From positions 62,001-126,000 of the forward strand of contig CAITLU010000013.1 in NCBI GenBank assembly GCA_903893315.1: a DNA stretch of 64,000 nucleotides, given 5' to 3'. The first letter of the stretch is position 1, and each line of letters starts with the position of its first letter. Under the pieces are notes generated by a model. It was given only the letters and a program-made list of their open reading frames with translations, was not told where the DNA came from and did not search any database. The stretch is from an uncultured bacterium. GTDB taxonomy: Bacteria > Desulfobacterota > Binatia > UBA1149 > CAITLU01. Made by a program: the position numbers and the translations under genes. This document shows, piece after piece, positions 46,098 through 54,326 of this stretch.

Positions 46098-46151
46098 TCG
46101 CGGGCTTTGCCCTCCGCCACCCTTCTCTCTCGCCTCTATTTTCGACGTTAC

Positions 46152-48224
46152 ATGTCGCAAACCCCGCGTCGTCCGCGCGTCCGGCGCGGCATCGCTTCGA
46201 TCGCGTACCCGACCGTTCGATGGCTCGCATGCGCGGTCGCGCTCTACGCGCTGCCGTGCCTGGCCGGCGCCGACGACGAAGCAACGCAGTTGCAGCCGAT
46301 CGTGGTCGAGGACGAAACCAGCGACGCCGAAGTGCTGCCGGCGCGTTCCTTCGAGACACCCGAAGATGATGTCGGCTTCGGCGAAACGATCCTGACGCTG
46401 CCGGCCTGGCAAGGATTCGTCTCCGCTTCGGAATTGCTCGGCCAGAGCGTCGGCGCCCAGCTTCGGCGCCAGGGCGGGCGCGAGGACTTCTCGACGTTAT
46501 CTGTGCGCGGCGCGCCGGCAGGACAGGTACGCATCCTCATGGATGGAGTAGCACTGGGACGCGCCGACAACGCGGTCGTCAATCTGGCCGATCTGCCGTT
46601 GGATTCGGTCGAGAGGATTGAAGTCTATCGCGGCTTCGCGCCGGTCGGCCTGACGCCGATCTCGTCCGCCAGCGTCGTCAACTTGGTGACGCGCAGGCCG
46701 ACGCGCCCGACCTTCGGAGTGGCCACGGGCTATGGCTCTTTCGGTTCGGCGAAGGTATCGGCCCACGCCGCGGCGCCGCTGGGAAACAAGGGAAGCGCTT
46801 CCGCGTTCGCCAACTTCCGCACCACTGACGGCGACTTCGAGTACCGCGACGACAACGGCACCGTTTCCAACCCCGCCGATGACGAGGTCCGCAAGCGTGC
46901 CAACAATCACAGCGATGCCGTTGATCTGCTGCTGCGCTATCAACGACCGCTGGTCGAAGGCCTGAGCTTGCAACTGCGTGACCAGGGCTTCTACAAAGAC
47001 GAGGGCGTGCCGGGTCTGGCCAGGTTCTCGCCGCCCCACGCCACTCTCGAAACGGTGCGCAACACCTCGGCAGTGGTGGTCGAGGACGACAGCAAACGCT
47101 GGGCGCTGGAAAGCAACCTGACCTACGAGAGTAAGGATCTGAGCGGCTTCGGGTTTCAGGACAACCGCGGCCGCACCCTGGCCTCGACGACTCAAGGCCG
47201 CTGGAGCCGTGCGCTGGGAAAATCGAATTTCGTGTCGGCAAGCGCCGAGGTCGGTTACGAAACCTTCCGCCAGACCTTCACCGAAGCGGTATCGCTTCCC
47301 GGCAACTCCTCCGATCGTTGGTCGCTGGCGATGGCCGGCGGAGACGAGTGGACGCTGGAACGCTGGAACCTCACCGCCAGCCTGCAACTGCGTCATCAGG
47401 AACTCTGGAACAGCTTCGATGCGACGCTCGCGAACGACAAGAGCAACACCAGCGACCGTTCCACCAATCCCCGCGTCGGCCTTCGCTGGCAGCCGCTGAC
47501 CGGATTCACCATCAAGGGCAACGTCGCCACCTATTACCGTCCACCTACCTTCGATGAGCTTTTCGGCACCGACGGCTTTACGGTGGGAAACTCCGATCTT
47601 TCGCCGGAGAGCGGAATCAATCGCGACATCGGTTGGGAGTGGTCGCCCGCGCTGCGTGGATTCGGCCGCGTCGAGGTGAGCTACGCGTACTTCCACAACA
47701 ACATCGACGACGTGATCCTCGTGATCCTGAACTACCAGCGCCTGGCCAAGGCGATGAACGCCGCCAAGGCTCGCATCCGCGGTCACGAAGCCAGGCTCGA
47801 AGCGGAAGGTCCCTACGGACTGGCGCTGTCGGCCAACTACACCTACCAGGACGCAGAGAACCGCACCCCGCGCGCCGGTCAATTCGGCAAGCAGCTTCCG
47901 AGCCTGGCTCCGCACGAGGCTCACTCAAGACTCAGCTGGACCAGGGGGCGATTCGTCGCTGCCTACGACGCGGATCTCAGCAGCGAACACTACATCGACA
48001 GCGAGAACGCAGCGCCGCCGGTTCCTACGCGCGTCCTGCACGGGGTCGAACTGGGATTCGGCCCTTTCGGCGGCGGCTTTCGTGTCAGCCTCGAAGGCGA
48101 CAACCTCGGCAACGACCTGACCCCGGATGAAATCGGCTTCCCGCTGCCGGGCAGGGCCTTCTACGCAACGCTGAGCTGGTCGTCGCCGCGCGCATGCGAC
48201 GACCAGCAGGGAAAGCAACCATGA
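46152..48224 (+). CDS. TonB-dependent outer-membrane receptor
   Basis: A 690-residue outer-membrane transporter. It has an Arg-rich signal peptide (about 1-39), a possible TonB box (QPIVVED, about 48-54), a plug domain with LSVRGAPAGQVRILMDGV and SVERIEVYRGFAP, and a 22-strand-type barrel that ends in an aromatic-containing strand (FYATLSW) before a short tail. The plug-barrel layout resembles BtuB/Cir-type receptors. Substrate is unknown: siderophore, corrinoid or an organic ligand are all possible. Its stop codon overlaps the start of the propeller protein gene (ATGA), so the two are made together and may act as a surface pair. Confidence 0.88.
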   Translation: MSQTPRRPRVRRGIASIAYPTVRWLACAVALYALPCLAGADDEATQLQPIVVEDETSDAEVLPARSFETPEDDVGFGETILTLPAWQGFVSASELLGQSVGAQLRRQGGREDFSTLSVRGAPAGQVRILMDGVALGRADNAVVNLADLPLDSVERIEVYRGFAPVGLTPISSASVVNLVTRRPTRPTFGVATGYGSFGSAKVSAHAAAPLGNKGSASAFANFRTTDGDFEYRDDNGTVSNPADDEVRKRANNHSDAVDLLLRYQRPLVEGLSLQLRDQGFYKDEGVPGLARFSPPHATLETVRNTSAVVVEDDSKRWALESNLTYESKDLSGFGFQDNRGRTLASTTQGRWSRALGKSNFVSASAEVGYETFRQTFTEAVSLPGNSSDRWSLAMAGGDEWTLERWNLTASLQLRHQELWNSFDATLANDKSNTSDRSTNPRVGLRWQPLTGFTIKGNVATYYRPPTFDELFGTDGFTVGNSDLSPESGINRDIGWEWSPALRGFGRVEVSYAYFHNNIDDVILVILNYQRLAKAMNAAKARIRGHEARLEAEGPYGLALSANYTYQDAENRTPRAGQFGKQLPSLAPHEAHSRLSWTRGRFVAAYDADLSSEHYIDSENAAPPVPTRVLHGVELGFGPFGGGFRVSLEGDNLGNDLTPDEIGFPLPGRAFYATLSWSSPRACDDQQGKQP

Positions 48225-49570
48225 TCAGACCGCGAGATAACGAGAAGAACGCGCGCCTGGCGCTCCTGGTCGGTGTCGCAATTCGGTTGGCGTTATCGGC
48301 AAGCCCGGCCCACGCACTGTGCGGCGACACGACCGGCGATGGATTCGTGATGGCGAGCGACGCGCTCACCGCCTTGAAAGCAGCGGTCGTCGGCGACTAC
48401 GACCGGCGCGCTGACGTCAAGCCCGATGGCGGCGACGGCAGACTGCTGGCCGGCGATGCGCTGGCAATCCTGAGAGCCGCGGTATCGTCGCAGGAAGTGC
48501 TTCACTGCGCCGGAGTAAACCAGCGGCGCGCCGTGGTCAGCACCGCCGCGTTCGATTTCAGTTCGGCGGGGATCGCCGTCATCGACATCGAAACTCACCA
48601 GACCCGCTGGCGATCCGGCTGCGTCGGCAACGACTCCATCATCCGCTGGCAGAACGGCAAGGCGGTGGTCATCAACCGCAAAGGGTTCAACTCGCTTCAA
48701 GTGATCGACGTCGATCAAGCTGCTCTGCCGACGGTCAAGGAGTGCAGCGTTTCCGACGGATTTGATTCCAACCCCCAGGATCTCGTGTTGCCCTCGCCGA
48801 CCAAGGGCTACGTGACGCTTTACGGCGGGAGCAGATTGCTCGTCATAGATCCACGAATCCTCGACCCGGCCGTCGATCCGGCCTGCCGCGGACTCATCGT
48901 CAAGAGGATCGATCTGGGGGCCTTCGACAAGGACGGCATCCCGGACATGGATCAGATGGTCGCGGTCGACGGCAAACTGTTCGTTTCGCTCCAGCGCCTG
49001 TACGAGTTCCCGACGGTGAGCGCGCCGGGCAAACTGGCCGTCATCGACACGTCGACGGACACCGTCATCGGCAGCGTGGACCTGACTATCTCCAACCCCT
49101 TCGCGGCTACCAAGGGGCTCGTCTACGACGAGTTCCAGCAGCGCATCTACGTCAGCGGTCCCGGCATCCACGCGGACGATCTGACCGACGGCGGCATCGA
49201 GGTCGTGAACCCGCAAACCATGAAGTCGGAGGGCGTGCTTGTGACCGGCGCTGATCTTGGCGGTGATCTCTTCGACTTCGTGCTGGCCGGATCCAAACGA
49301 GCCTACGGAGTGGTCGCCGACCAGAGCGCGAATTCGGTTGTCGAGATCAACCTGCAGACGCGCAGCGTAAGTCACGTGCTGCTGAGCAGCGCGGAGTTGA
49401 TCAGCGACATCGAACTGACCGAGACCGGAGAACTGTGGGTCGCGTGGCGCGAAGACGGCGCGGGGAGCAAACCCGGCCTGCGCGTCTTCCGCATCAGCGA
49501 CAACTCCGAGCTGACCGCGACGCCGGTCTCGACCGGCAGCCTCCCGTTTACGCTCACGTTCGCACCGTAG
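48221..49570 (+). CDS. secreted beta-propeller-like protein with N-terminal dockerin-like pair
   Basis: A 449-residue exported protein. The start ATG 48221 overlaps the receptor stop. A signal peptide (about 1-31, ending SPAHA) is followed by two calcium-loop repeats: CGDTTGDGFVMASDALTALK, with full D-x-x-x-D-G-x5-D spacing, and a second, GGDGRLLAGDALAIL, in which the first ligand position is shifted. From residue about 110 on there are repeated beta blades of YncE type (GIAVIDIETHQT, NSLQVIDVDQ, KLAVIDTSTDTVIGSVDL, GIEVVNPQTM, SVVEINLQTRS). Such propellers often bind ligands or proteins at the surface. Coupling to the receptor suggests a joint role in uptake. The dockerin-like pair suggests docking to a cohesin-like partner; this is inference. 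Confidence 0.8.
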   Translation: MIRPRDNEKNARLALLVGVAIRLALSASPAHALCGDTTGDGFVMASDALTALKAAVVGDYDRRADVKPDGGDGRLLAGDALAILRAAVSSQEVLHCAGVNQRRAVVSTAAFDFSSAGIAVIDIETHQTRWRSGCVGNDSIIRWQNGKAVVINRKGFNSLQVIDVDQAALPTVKECSVSDGFDSNPQDLVLPSPTKGYVTLYGGSRLLVIDPRILDPAVDPACRGLIVKRIDLGAFDKDGIPDMDQMVAVDGKLFVSLQRLYEFPTVSAPGKLAVIDTSTDTVIGSVDLTISNPFAATKGLVYDEFQQRIYVSGPGIHADDLTDGGIEVVNPQTMKSEGVLVTGADLGGDLFDFVLAGSKRAYGVVADQSANSVVEINLQTRSVSHVLLSSAELISDIELTETGELWVAWREDGAGSKPGLRVFRISDNSELTATPVSTGSLPFTLTFAP

Positions 49571-49616
49571 CTGTTGGCGCTGGCTCTCGCGCACGGGGCT
49601 GCTAGAGGTCGAGATC

Positions 49617-51230
49617 ATGAACGAACAGGAGGTCGGATCGCGCGCCGGGTGGCCCGCCGTGCTGCCTTGGCTGGTAGTGCTGTTCGCGTTGTTCGCGTGG
49701 CTCGGCCGCGTCGATCTGCTTACCCCTGACGAGGCCAGACACGCGGAGATCGCCCGTGAGATGCTCGCCGGCGGCCACTGGCTGACCCCGCGAATCTACG
49801 GGGAACCGTACTACGACAAACCGGCTCTGTTCTACTGGCTGATCGACGGCGGCCTCGCACTGTTTCATTCCAACGCGTGGGCGGCGCGACTCCCGTCGAC
49901 CCTGGCGGCTCTGTTCACCATAGCGGCCACCGCCTTCTGGGCTCGAAGGGCTTGGAACCGCAGTACCGCGCAGGCGGTCACCGCGATCCTGGCGACGACG
50001 CTCTTTTTCGTCGCGGTAGGCCGCTTCGTCGTAGTCGACATGCTGCTCACGGCGGGGCTGACCGGCGCCCTGGCCTGGATGGGAGTGCTGTTGCTCGAAC
50101 TGCCCGAGCGCCGTCTGCCGGTCTGGCCGATGTATGTCTGCGTGGGCTTCGGCTTCCTGGCCAAAGGACCGGTGGCCCTGGTGATAGTGGCGGCCGTAGC
50201 GGTCGTGATGGCGATCTTTGAAAGACGCCCCGCCCTGCTGCTCGAGTTGCGTCCCTTTTCCGGAGCCCTGATCGTGACCGCCCTGGCCGGCCCGTGGTAT
50301 CTCGGCGCTTATCTCGCCGACCCGGCCTACATCCGCACTTTCCTCTGGTACCACAACTTCGCGCGCTTCGCGGTGCCCGGCGCGCTGGAGCACCAGGAAC
50401 CCTGGTACTTCTATCTGCTCACTCTGCCGGTCTGCCTGCTGCCTTGGAGCATCTTCCTTCCAGCGGCGCTCAAACTGGCGTGGAAAAGCCCCAACACCGG
50501 AGTGCGTCACGCGCTGGCCTGGGCCACGGTGGTCCTGGGCTTCTTCAGCTTCTCTCAGACCAAGTTACCCACCTACGTCCTGTCGGCCTTTCCTCCGCTG
50601 CTGGCCCTGGTGGCCGTCTACATCGATGAAACACTGAGCCGGCGCAGCCCTGTTCCAAAGGCCCTCGAAGCCGCCGCCGTAGCCTGGACCATCCTGGCCG
50701 CAACCATCGCGGCCGGCGGGGTCGTCTGGGTAGTGATCGAAGCGCCGTCCGCCTGGATGCGGACAATACTGGCGCTGCCCGCGGTGGCGATTGCGGCCTG
50801 GTCCTACCGCCATGTCCACGAAGCCGAGAGTCTGGTGACTGCCGTCGGGGCGGCGGCCCTGTCCCTCATCATCGTCGTCTACGGCACCGCGGCCGACGCG
50901 GTCAATGCGCGCGAGAGCCAGCGCGGCGCGGCGCAGGTAGTAGCCGCCGAGTTGCCGGCCTACGCGGCCCTCACCAGTTACAGAGTGGCTCCGCACGCCA
51001 TGGCATTCTACGGCACGCGCATGGTGAGGCGCTGCGCCGACGCGGAAAGCGCAACGGCCGAACTGATCGCCGGCGCGGACGCGGCGCTGCTCACCAAGCG
51101 AAAGTTTCTTGTTGAACTCGGACTCGAACCAATGCCGAAGTGGCTCGCGGTGGCGTGGTCAAGCGGTGACGGCCAAGTGCTCGTGGTGGGCGGCGCACTG
51201 GCTGCACGCCGACCCGAGCCACAAGAATAA
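49617..51230 (+). CDS. GT83/ArnT-like glycosyltransferase
   Basis: A 537-residue polytopic membrane enzyme with about 11-12 hydrophobic segments. The first loop has TPDEARHAEIAREMLAGGHW, and then PYYDKPALFYWLI; both are hallmarks of the ArnT family, in which the Asp/Glu pair is catalytic. Further on, LAKGPVAL and LPWSIFLPAAL also match. ArnT-type proteins move aminoarabinose or other sugars from undecaprenyl phosphate to lipid A; the sugar and acceptor here are not known. It follows the propeller gene by 46 nt and ends just before the tRNA-Sec gene. Confidence 0.87.
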   Translation: MNEQEVGSRAGWPAVLPWLVVLFALFAWLGRVDLLTPDEARHAEIAREMLAGGHWLTPRIYGEPYYDKPALFYWLIDGGLALFHSNAWAARLPSTLAALFTIAATAFWARRAWNRSTAQAVTAILATTLFFVAVGRFVVVDMLLTAGLTGALAWMGVLLLELPERRLPVWPMYVCVGFGFLAKGPVALVIVAAVAVVMAIFERRPALLLELRPFSGALIVTALAGPWYLGAYLADPAYIRTFLWYHNFARFAVPGALEHQEPWYFYLLTLPVCLLPWSIFLPAALKLAWKSPNTGVRHALAWATVVLGFFSFSQTKLPTYVLSAFPPLLALVAVYIDETLSRRSPVPKALEAAAVAWTILAATIAAGGVVWVVIEAPSAWMRTILALPAVAIAAWSYRHVHEAESLVTAVGAAALSLIIVVYGTAADAVNARESQRGAAQVVAAELPAYAALTSYRVAPHAMAFYGTRMVRRCADAESATAELIAGADAALLTKRKFLVELGLEPMPKWLAVAWSSGDGQVLVVGGALAARRPEPQE

Positions 51231-51248
51231 GGGTAGACAGGGACGAAA

Positions 51249-51344
51249 TGGCGGAGAAGGGAGGGAGTCGAACCCTCCGCCGACCGCTGAGGCCGGCATC
51301 ACGGTTTTGAAGACCGGCCGGGCCACCGGACCCGATCCCTCTCC
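51249..51344 (-). tRNA. selC: tRNA-Sec (anticodon TCA)
   Basis: A 96-nt tRNA with encoded CCA (51251-51249). It has the features peculiar to tRNA-Sec: an 8-bp acceptor stem (GGAGAGGG with CCTTCTCC, one G-U pair), a 6-bp D stem closed by a 4-nt loop (CGGGTC/GGCCCG), a CTTCAAA anticodon loop reading UGA (anticodon at 51310-51308), a long variable arm, and a T arm with TTCGACT. One anticodon-stem pair is mismatched (C-T). It shows that the organism is equipped to insert selenocysteine. selA, selB and selD are not in the window. It sits on the opposite strand, 18 nt after the ArnT-like gene. Confidence 0.95.
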
Positions 51345-51376
51345 CTGTACGCCTGTGCGCGATTCCCCAGTGGCGA

Positions 51377-51405
51377 GTCCTAGCGACCGCTCTCGTTGAG
51401 GGCAA
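51377..51405 (-). promoter_or_regulatory. possible selC promoter
   Basis: On the minus strand TTGCCC (51405-51400), a 17-nt spacer and TAGGAC (51382-51377) would start transcription about 25 nt before the mature tRNA-Sec 5' end. Box matches are moderate. Confidence 0.4.
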
Positions 51406-51462
51406 GCCGCGCCGTCGTCTCCGCAGCTTGGAAAAGCACTCTTTTTCAAACTTTAGTTGTGG

Positions 51463-51491
51463 TTGCTCAAAGGCTGTCGGGATGTTCTAAT
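51463..51491 (+). promoter_or_regulatory. possible promoter of the DUF1302-like gene
   Basis: TTGCTC (51463-51468), 17 nt, TCTAAT (51486-51491). It lies in an A/T-richer patch and would give a leader of about 70 nt before ATG 51571. Confidence 0.4.
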
Positions 51492-51570
51492 GCCCTCGCT
51501 TTTTTGTCTTCAAGGACCGACACGGCGAGTGCACGAGGGAGTGGCTCGTCGGTCAAACGAGGGGTTTGGA

Positions 51571-53550
51571 ATGAAAAGGGTTTTAGCCTTCCTGAAGGTG
51601 GGGTTGTGCCTCGCTGTAATGGCGCCGTCATACGCTCACGCAATCTATCGTTCGAATTCTGTCGACTTCGGCGGATTCGTCAGGACAACCAATATTTTTA
51701 GAAATCCCGACATCGACAAGTGGGGATTCATCATGCAGCGCAACAGCCTCAAGCTCCGTCTGGAGTGGAAGTGGCTGCAGCGCGGCAAGGCCTTCGGCCG
51801 CTGGAACATGCCCTGGCTCGAACGCTCGGACATTTTCGTCCTCTACCGCGGGGTCTACGATTCGATCTACGACATCACTCCGGGGCAGATGGATCGGACC
51901 GACATTTCGGGCGACCCGATCCCCCCCCAGTTCGCCGCCTTGGAGTCGATCCCAAAGAGCCAGCGCGACGAGTACAAGTTCAACAACCTGATTAGAGAGG
52001 CCTACATCGACCTCTATCTGAAAAACCTTCCGCTGACGTTGCGCATCGGCAAGCAGCAGGTGGTGTGGGGCGAGACCGACGGCTTCCGGATGCTCGACCG
52101 CGCCAACACCCTCGATCTGAGCTGGCACTTCTTCCAGGAGTTGCCGCCCCCGGGATTCGGCTTCGACGAGATCCGCCAGCCGTTCTTCATGGTCAAAGGT
52201 CTGTGGGACTTCCGCGAGATCGGGCCTCTGTCGCAGACCTTCGTAGAGGCCTACTGGAACCCAGGCTTTGACTGGAACCCCGGCAAGGTCTCGTTCCTGC
52301 CGCGCCCCTGGGGCGTGCGGATGCTCGACCCGATGGAGAACGCCAAGGGGACCGGCGTTTTCCAGTCCTCATTCTGCCGTAACGCTTCGGGCGGAACCTG
52401 CGACTCGCTGCTTTACGGAACGACCCTGTTCAACCAGGGCAACTACAAGAAGAACCCTCTCGAGAACAGTCAGTTCGGAGTTCGCTTCCACTTCCTGGCA
52501 GGAGCCTCGGAGTGGACCGTGAACTACCTCTACCAACGCTTCTCGCCAGACGGCTCGCCTGTAGCCATGATCCGCGGCATACCTGAAAACAAGCAGGTCT
52601 GGGTGCCGGAGATCGGTCAGTACCTGGATGCGACCTCGTTTTGTGAGGGCGTTTCCTACGACGGAAGCGACCCGAACATCCTGTCCCAGATCCCGTGGGC
52701 GAAAAACCAGTTCTGCGCCGAGTACTTCTCCCCGTACGTCCACACGATCGGCCTGTCGGCGAACTACTTCGAGGAGATGACCCAGGCGGTACTGCGCCTG
52801 GAGACCATCGTCGACTTCGACCTGCCCTTCTACAACGGCGACAAGAACAACGCCCTGCTCGGACGTTCACCCAACGGCCCCATCCTGCTGCCCGGCATTT
52901 CACAACGGAACATGTGGAAGGGCATGCTGGCCTTCGACCGCCCGACCTGGATCCGCTGGCTCAACAAGAAGACGACGTTCTTCCTGTCCGGGCAGTTCTT
53001 CTGGCACTACATCATCAATATGGAACGGCGGCGCTGCGCGATCGGCGATCAGCCCGAGTACCTGCCCAACGGAGACAAGAACCCGAACTTCATCGGCTAC
53101 ACGGCCGATCCGTCGGTGAACTGCGGTGACGACAACAACTTCCTGCTTCCGGGAGAACAGACCGGCTTCATCGGACCGCTGGATCTGCCCAAGCTGGACG
53201 CACCGGCAGGCAAGGGACGAGACACCATCCACCAGTGGGAGACGCTGATGACCTTCGCGGCCCTCGGCTTCTACCGCGGCGGCACCTTGGTGCCGGCGAT
53301 GATCTACCTGATGGATCCGGTCAACAGCTACTCGCAGGAGTTGGCGCTGGGTGCCGACTGGTTCTACACGCCGGACCTGTCCGTCAACCTCACCACGCGC
53401 CTGATCTGGGCGGGTGCGCCGTGGTCGCCCTACAAGGGGCATAAAAACTCCAGCGATACCGATGGCGGCCAGTTGTTCGAACCTTGGTTCCTCGGCGGCG
53501 GCAACCGCGGCCGTTCGGAAACGAGCGTTCAGCTGACCTGGCAGTTCTGA
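51571..53550 (+). CDS. DUF1302-like outer-membrane beta-barrel protein
   Basis: A 659-residue exported protein. ATG 51571 follows GAGGGG and opens with a signal peptide (about 1-25, MAPSYAHA). The mature chain is rich in alternating aromatic/polar strands and ends in TWQF, the C-terminal aromatic signal for barrel assembly. LTLRIGKQQVVWGETDGFRM followed by ANTLDLSW is the core pattern of DUF1302-type barrels. Three predicted loops carry Cys pairs (SFCRNASGGTCDS, SFCEG...QFCAEY, RRRCAIGD...VNCGDD), suggesting disulphide-pinned surface loops. The family partner DUF1329 is not adjacent. Its cargo is unknown. A strong hairpin terminator follows. Confidence 0.78.
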   Translation: MKRVLAFLKVGLCLAVMAPSYAHAIYRSNSVDFGGFVRTTNIFRNPDIDKWGFIMQRNSLKLRLEWKWLQRGKAFGRWNMPWLERSDIFVLYRGVYDSIYDITPGQMDRTDISGDPIPPQFAALESIPKSQRDEYKFNNLIREAYIDLYLKNLPLTLRIGKQQVVWGETDGFRMLDRANTLDLSWHFFQELPPPGFGFDEIRQPFFMVKGLWDFREIGPLSQTFVEAYWNPGFDWNPGKVSFLPRPWGVRMLDPMENAKGTGVFQSSFCRNASGGTCDSLLYGTTLFNQGNYKKNPLENSQFGVRFHFLAGASEWTVNYLYQRFSPDGSPVAMIRGIPENKQVWVPEIGQYLDATSFCEGVSYDGSDPNILSQIPWAKNQFCAEYFSPYVHTIGLSANYFEEMTQAVLRLETIVDFDLPFYNGDKNNALLGRSPNGPILLPGISQRNMWKGMLAFDRPTWIRWLNKKTTFFLSGQFFWHYIINMERRRCAIGDQPEYLPNGDKNPNFIGYTADPSVNCGDDNNFLLPGEQTGFIGPLDLPKLDAPAGKGRDTIHQWETLMTFAALGFYRGGTLVPAMIYLMDPVNSYSQELALGADWFYTPDLSVNLTTRLIWAGAPWSPYKGHKNSSDTDGGQLFEPWFLGGGNRGRSETSVQLTWQF

Positions 53551-53579
53551 CCCGACGCCCTAGCGGCGAGGCCTGAAAA

Positions 53580-53613
53580 AAACGGGGCTGTCACTTTGGT
53601 GACAGCCCCGTTT
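53580..53613. terminator. bidirectional hairpin terminator
   Basis: A 15-bp perfect stem (AAACGGGGCTGTCAC and its complement) closes a TTTG loop. Seven A residues on the left become a U7 tract for minus-strand transcripts; the plus-strand side has only UUU. It serves the DUF1302-like gene and the convergent small secreted-protein gene. Confidence 0.85.
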
Positions 53614-53646
53614 CCATGCGTGCCGGTGGAAGGCAGCAGGCCGGGG

Positions 53647-54072
53647 TTACTTCGTCCCGCCGGATTTCGCTGATGGTCCCTGCTCTATCTTGCAGCACAC
53701 CGCCATCGCCCGGGTGCGGGCCTGCACCGGACAGTCAGTGCCGCCCGTCTGCAGGCAACTGAAGAACGCCTCCTCGGTAGTGCCTGGGTGCTCGGCCAGG
53801 GGCTGAATGATGCCCATCGCCGAGGTCTGGCAGGTGCCGTCTTCCTCGGGCCTGACCTCGGCGTAGCAGGTCCCGCCGGTCAGCATTTCGCCGGGGGCAC
53901 ATTTGACCCGCGACGCCGCCGCAGAATTGCGCCCTTCTCCCGAAGGCGCTTCGGCAACCACCTTACGGCAAACCAACAAGTCCGCGGTTGCAGAATGGAC
54001 GGCACCAAACAGGGGCGCTACAAGCGTAAGAAACGTGATCGCCGATACGGTAGTCGAACGGATTGGGTTCAT
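53647..54072 (-). CDS. small secreted Cys-containing protein, unknown function
   Basis: A 141-residue exported protein. ATG 54072 is chosen because GAGGAG lies just upstream; residues 1-28 then form a signal peptide (TVSAITFLTLVAPLFGAVHS). The mature part has nine or so Cys residues (LLVCRKV, VKCAPGEML, GTCYAEV, GTCQTS, FFSCLQTGGTDC, AVCCKIE), probably disulphide-bonded. I recognise no family. It is convergent with the DUF1302-like gene and divergent from the first giant Cys-rich gene. Confidence 0.65.
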   Translation of the reverse strand: MNPIRSTTVSAITFLTLVAPLFGAVHSATADLLVCRKVVAEAPSGEGRNSAAASRVKCAPGEMLTGGTCYAEVRPEEDGTCQTSAMGIIQPLAEHPGTTEEAFFSCLQTGGTDCPVQARTRAMAVCCKIEQGPSAKSGGTK

Positions 54073-54114
54073 GGGTCTCCTCTTGACGGAATGGATACGT
54101 TGCACTTGTCCGGA

Positions 54115-54142
54115 ATTGTCTCGGATCGCGAACCTGCGTCAA
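54115..54142 (-). promoter_or_regulatory. possible promoter of the small secreted-protein gene
   Basis: On the minus strand TTGACG (54142-54137), a 16-nt spacer and GACAAT (54120-54115) lie about 45 nt before ATG 54072. The spacer is slightly short. Confidence 0.35.
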
Positions 54143-54209
54143 GTCGGCGGTTTCTTCATCGCCGGTTCTCGTTTGAACTGTTGGGTTAAGGTCTCTCGGA
54201 AAAACTCCC

Positions 54210-54239
54210 TTGACACTACGGTCCTCTGCCATCTAGGGT
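54210..54239 (+). promoter_or_regulatory. promoter of first Cys-rich paralogue
   Basis: TTGACA (54210-54215), 18 nt, TAGGGT (54234-54239). The same layout with TAGGTT precedes the second paralogue. An interrupted palindrome CTGCCTG-T-CAGGCAG (54265-54279) lies in the leader and may be regulatory. Confidence 0.5.
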
Positions 54240-54326
54240 GCGGGCGGCTCGGCTCGGACTCCCGCTGCCTGTCAGGCAGGGATACGAGCCGTATTCAGCT
54301 ATGTACCGGTTCCACAGGAGGAGCAC

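Noticed and set aside
44265-46151. Extending the TonB receptor upstream to give a 1319-residue protein
   Set aside because: The extra part is antisense to dxr and the membrane-protein gene and lacks family features; a promoter and signal peptide place the start at 46152.
46020-46419. Extending dxr upstream on the minus strand
   Set aside because: The extension overlaps the TonB receptor start and gives an Arg/Ser/Thr-rich sequence with no Dxr similarity; normal length is reached from GTG 46019.
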